A stretch of DNA of 64,000 nucleotides. It comes from Clostridia bacterium (GTDB lineage: Bacteria > Bacillota > Clostridia > Oscillospirales > CAG-272). The position numbers and the translations under genes are program-made. The notes under the pieces are model-generated. The model made no database searches and was not told the DNA's origin. It saw only the letters and a program-made list of their open reading frames with translations. Each line of letters starts with the position of its first letter. Position 1 is the stretch's first letter. The DNA lies in the NCBI GenBank assembly GCA_017937135.1, contig JAGBEE010000042.1, positions 1 through 64,000 of the forward strand, in the 5' to 3' direction. Of the stretch, positions 63,268-64,000 are shown one piece after another.

Positions 63268-64000
63268 TTATTTTTGTGTTTTAGTAAATCTTACTCTTTG
63301 GCAATTTTTTACTAATAGCTTATGCACTCCTGCTTGTAGGATTCCACTTTCACATTTTTCGCCATAAATATCAAATATTTCATAAACCTTGTCCTCTAAA
63401 AGCTCAATATATACATTATCCTTGCCCGAGGAGTTAAAGAGATTTGTTTCCACCTCGTTTTCTACTACATACGCTTCATTTTGATACAAAACAGCGACAC
63501 TGTGTCCGTCTTTTGTGCTTTTTGCCATTGTAAATGAGGCATCTATTCCCTTTAATTCAAGCTCGCCATCTAATAAAATTTCGCTATGCTCTCTCCAAAA
63601 TGAGAGGAACGCTTTTAAAAGCCTTTTATGCTCGCTTGTAATGTTATCAAAGCGCACTGAAATTTGAGGAACGGCAAACATTATACCTAAGAGCTGATAC
63701 ATTACGCCCTCGGGGGTGTCGTTTTTATTCCACATTAGCATATCGCTATGTACTGCTGTATTTCCTGAGGTTAATCTAAGTCCTAAGGAATAGGCTCTAT
63801 TTAAAATTGCATCTGATGGGCAGTCAAGAACTCTAAACATATTGCAATATTGGCTCACGACAGGTCCGACATAGGACTGACGGTATTCTATCATAAACTC
63901 GGGGTTTATCTTGGTAAGTCTTTGATGCGCCTCGCAAAGAAGCCTTTCAACTCCCTCCTCAACGGATATCGTATCCATTTTATCGTAATCCTTGGAGCTT
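63268..64000 (-). CDS. GH36-like alpha-galactosidase, 3' part
   Basis: About 244 residues of the C-terminal part of a GH36 (melibiase-like) enzyme; the frame stays open to the window's right edge, so the true start lies outside. Segments MIEYRQSYVGPVVSQYCNMF, the Asp-containing VLDCPSDAILNRAYSLGLRL, TAVHSDMLMW and FWREHSEILLDGE are like those of GH36 proteins. The last ~80 residues form the C-terminal beta domain. An ATG at 63978 is internal, not the start. It probably releases alpha-linked galactose or a related sugar. Confidence 0.75.
   Translation of the reverse strand, partial: SSKDYDKMDTISVEEGVERLLCEAHQRLTKINPEFMIEYRQSYVGPVVSQYCNMFRVLDCPSDAILNRAYSLGLRLTSGNTAVHSDMLMWNKNDTPEGVMYQLLGIMFAVPQISVRFDNITSEHKRLLKAFLSFWREHSEILLDGELELKGIDASFTMAKSTKDGHSVAVLYQNEAYVVENEVETNLFNSSGKDNVYIELLEDKVYEIFDIYGEKCESGILQAGVHKLLVKNCQRVRFTKTQK

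Overview
The window is AT-rich and looks like a chromosomal segment of an anaerobic low-GC Firmicute (Bacillota, class Clostridia), probably gut-associated and uncultured. The evidence is strong Shine-Dalgarno sites (AAGGAG/GGAGG types), many U-tailed terminators, a T-box leader, HisZ with short HisG, a flavodiiron protein plus rubredoxin for O2 removal, carbohydrate enzymes for plant or mucin glycans, and a SipW-type secretion pair. I cannot name genus or species from the sequence.

Layout. 1-8600: a hairpin-repeat fragment, a Nudix hydrolase, a small basic protein, a two-gene glycosidase operon (GH42 and a DUF4091/GH123-like protein), a collapsed fic pseudogene, a SulP transporter, a Cu/Zn-SOD-like protein, a LysM-CAP secreted protein and hypoxanthine phosphoribosyltransferase. 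8700-11400: a phospholipid block (psd, pssA, flippase-like membrane protein). 11500-13000: flavodiiron protein and rubredoxin. 13000-16900: a GH4 glycosidase convergent with a GH106-like glycosidase. 17000-19300: tRNA-Met and tRNA-Glu, a hairpin array followed directly by a four-helix-bundle (S23/IVP) gene, a ZIP transporter and a 131-bp element with terminal inverted repeats. 19300-24200: a membrane protein, a thioesterase, an XRE regulator and an acyltransferase / GT8 / acyltransferase cluster.

24200-32800 is a complete histidine operon on the minus strand (yerC-type regulator, hisZ, G, D, C, B, H, A, F, IE and a PHP histidinol phosphatase). 33300-46100 is a complete branched-chain amino acid operon on the minus strand (leuA, ilvB, N, C, D, leuC, D, B, a DUF815 ATPase, ilvA, ridA), led by a T-box with a probable Leu specifier. 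ilvE follows separately. A 24-nt sequence around the his promoter recurs upstream of leuA at 20/24 identity, suggesting one regulator links the two pathways. A 511-bp composite hairpin element with terminal inverted repeats lies between the two operons.

46200-54900 holds a lipoprotein joining InlB-type repeats to a trigger-factor-like domain, ilvE, a HAD phosphatase, an ECF S component, a two-component system, a truncated acyltransferase and an aldehyde dehydrogenase. 55000-60650 is accessory: tRNA-Pro with a duplicated 5' part, a WYL-regulated four-gene cassette that ends near a tRNA-3'-end-like sequence, and a fic/HEPN-like pair behind a palindromic promoter. 60650-64000 has an MFS remnant, a signal peptidase fused to an L15-like domain, its probable SipW-type substrate, and the 3' part of a GH36-like alpha-galactosidase gene.

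The most unusual material is (a) the family of hairpin arrays at four loci, one abutting a four-helix-bundle gene, (b) the signal peptidase-L15 fusion and (c) the WYL cassette beside tRNA-Pro. All functional statements come from reading motifs by eye; no database search was run.
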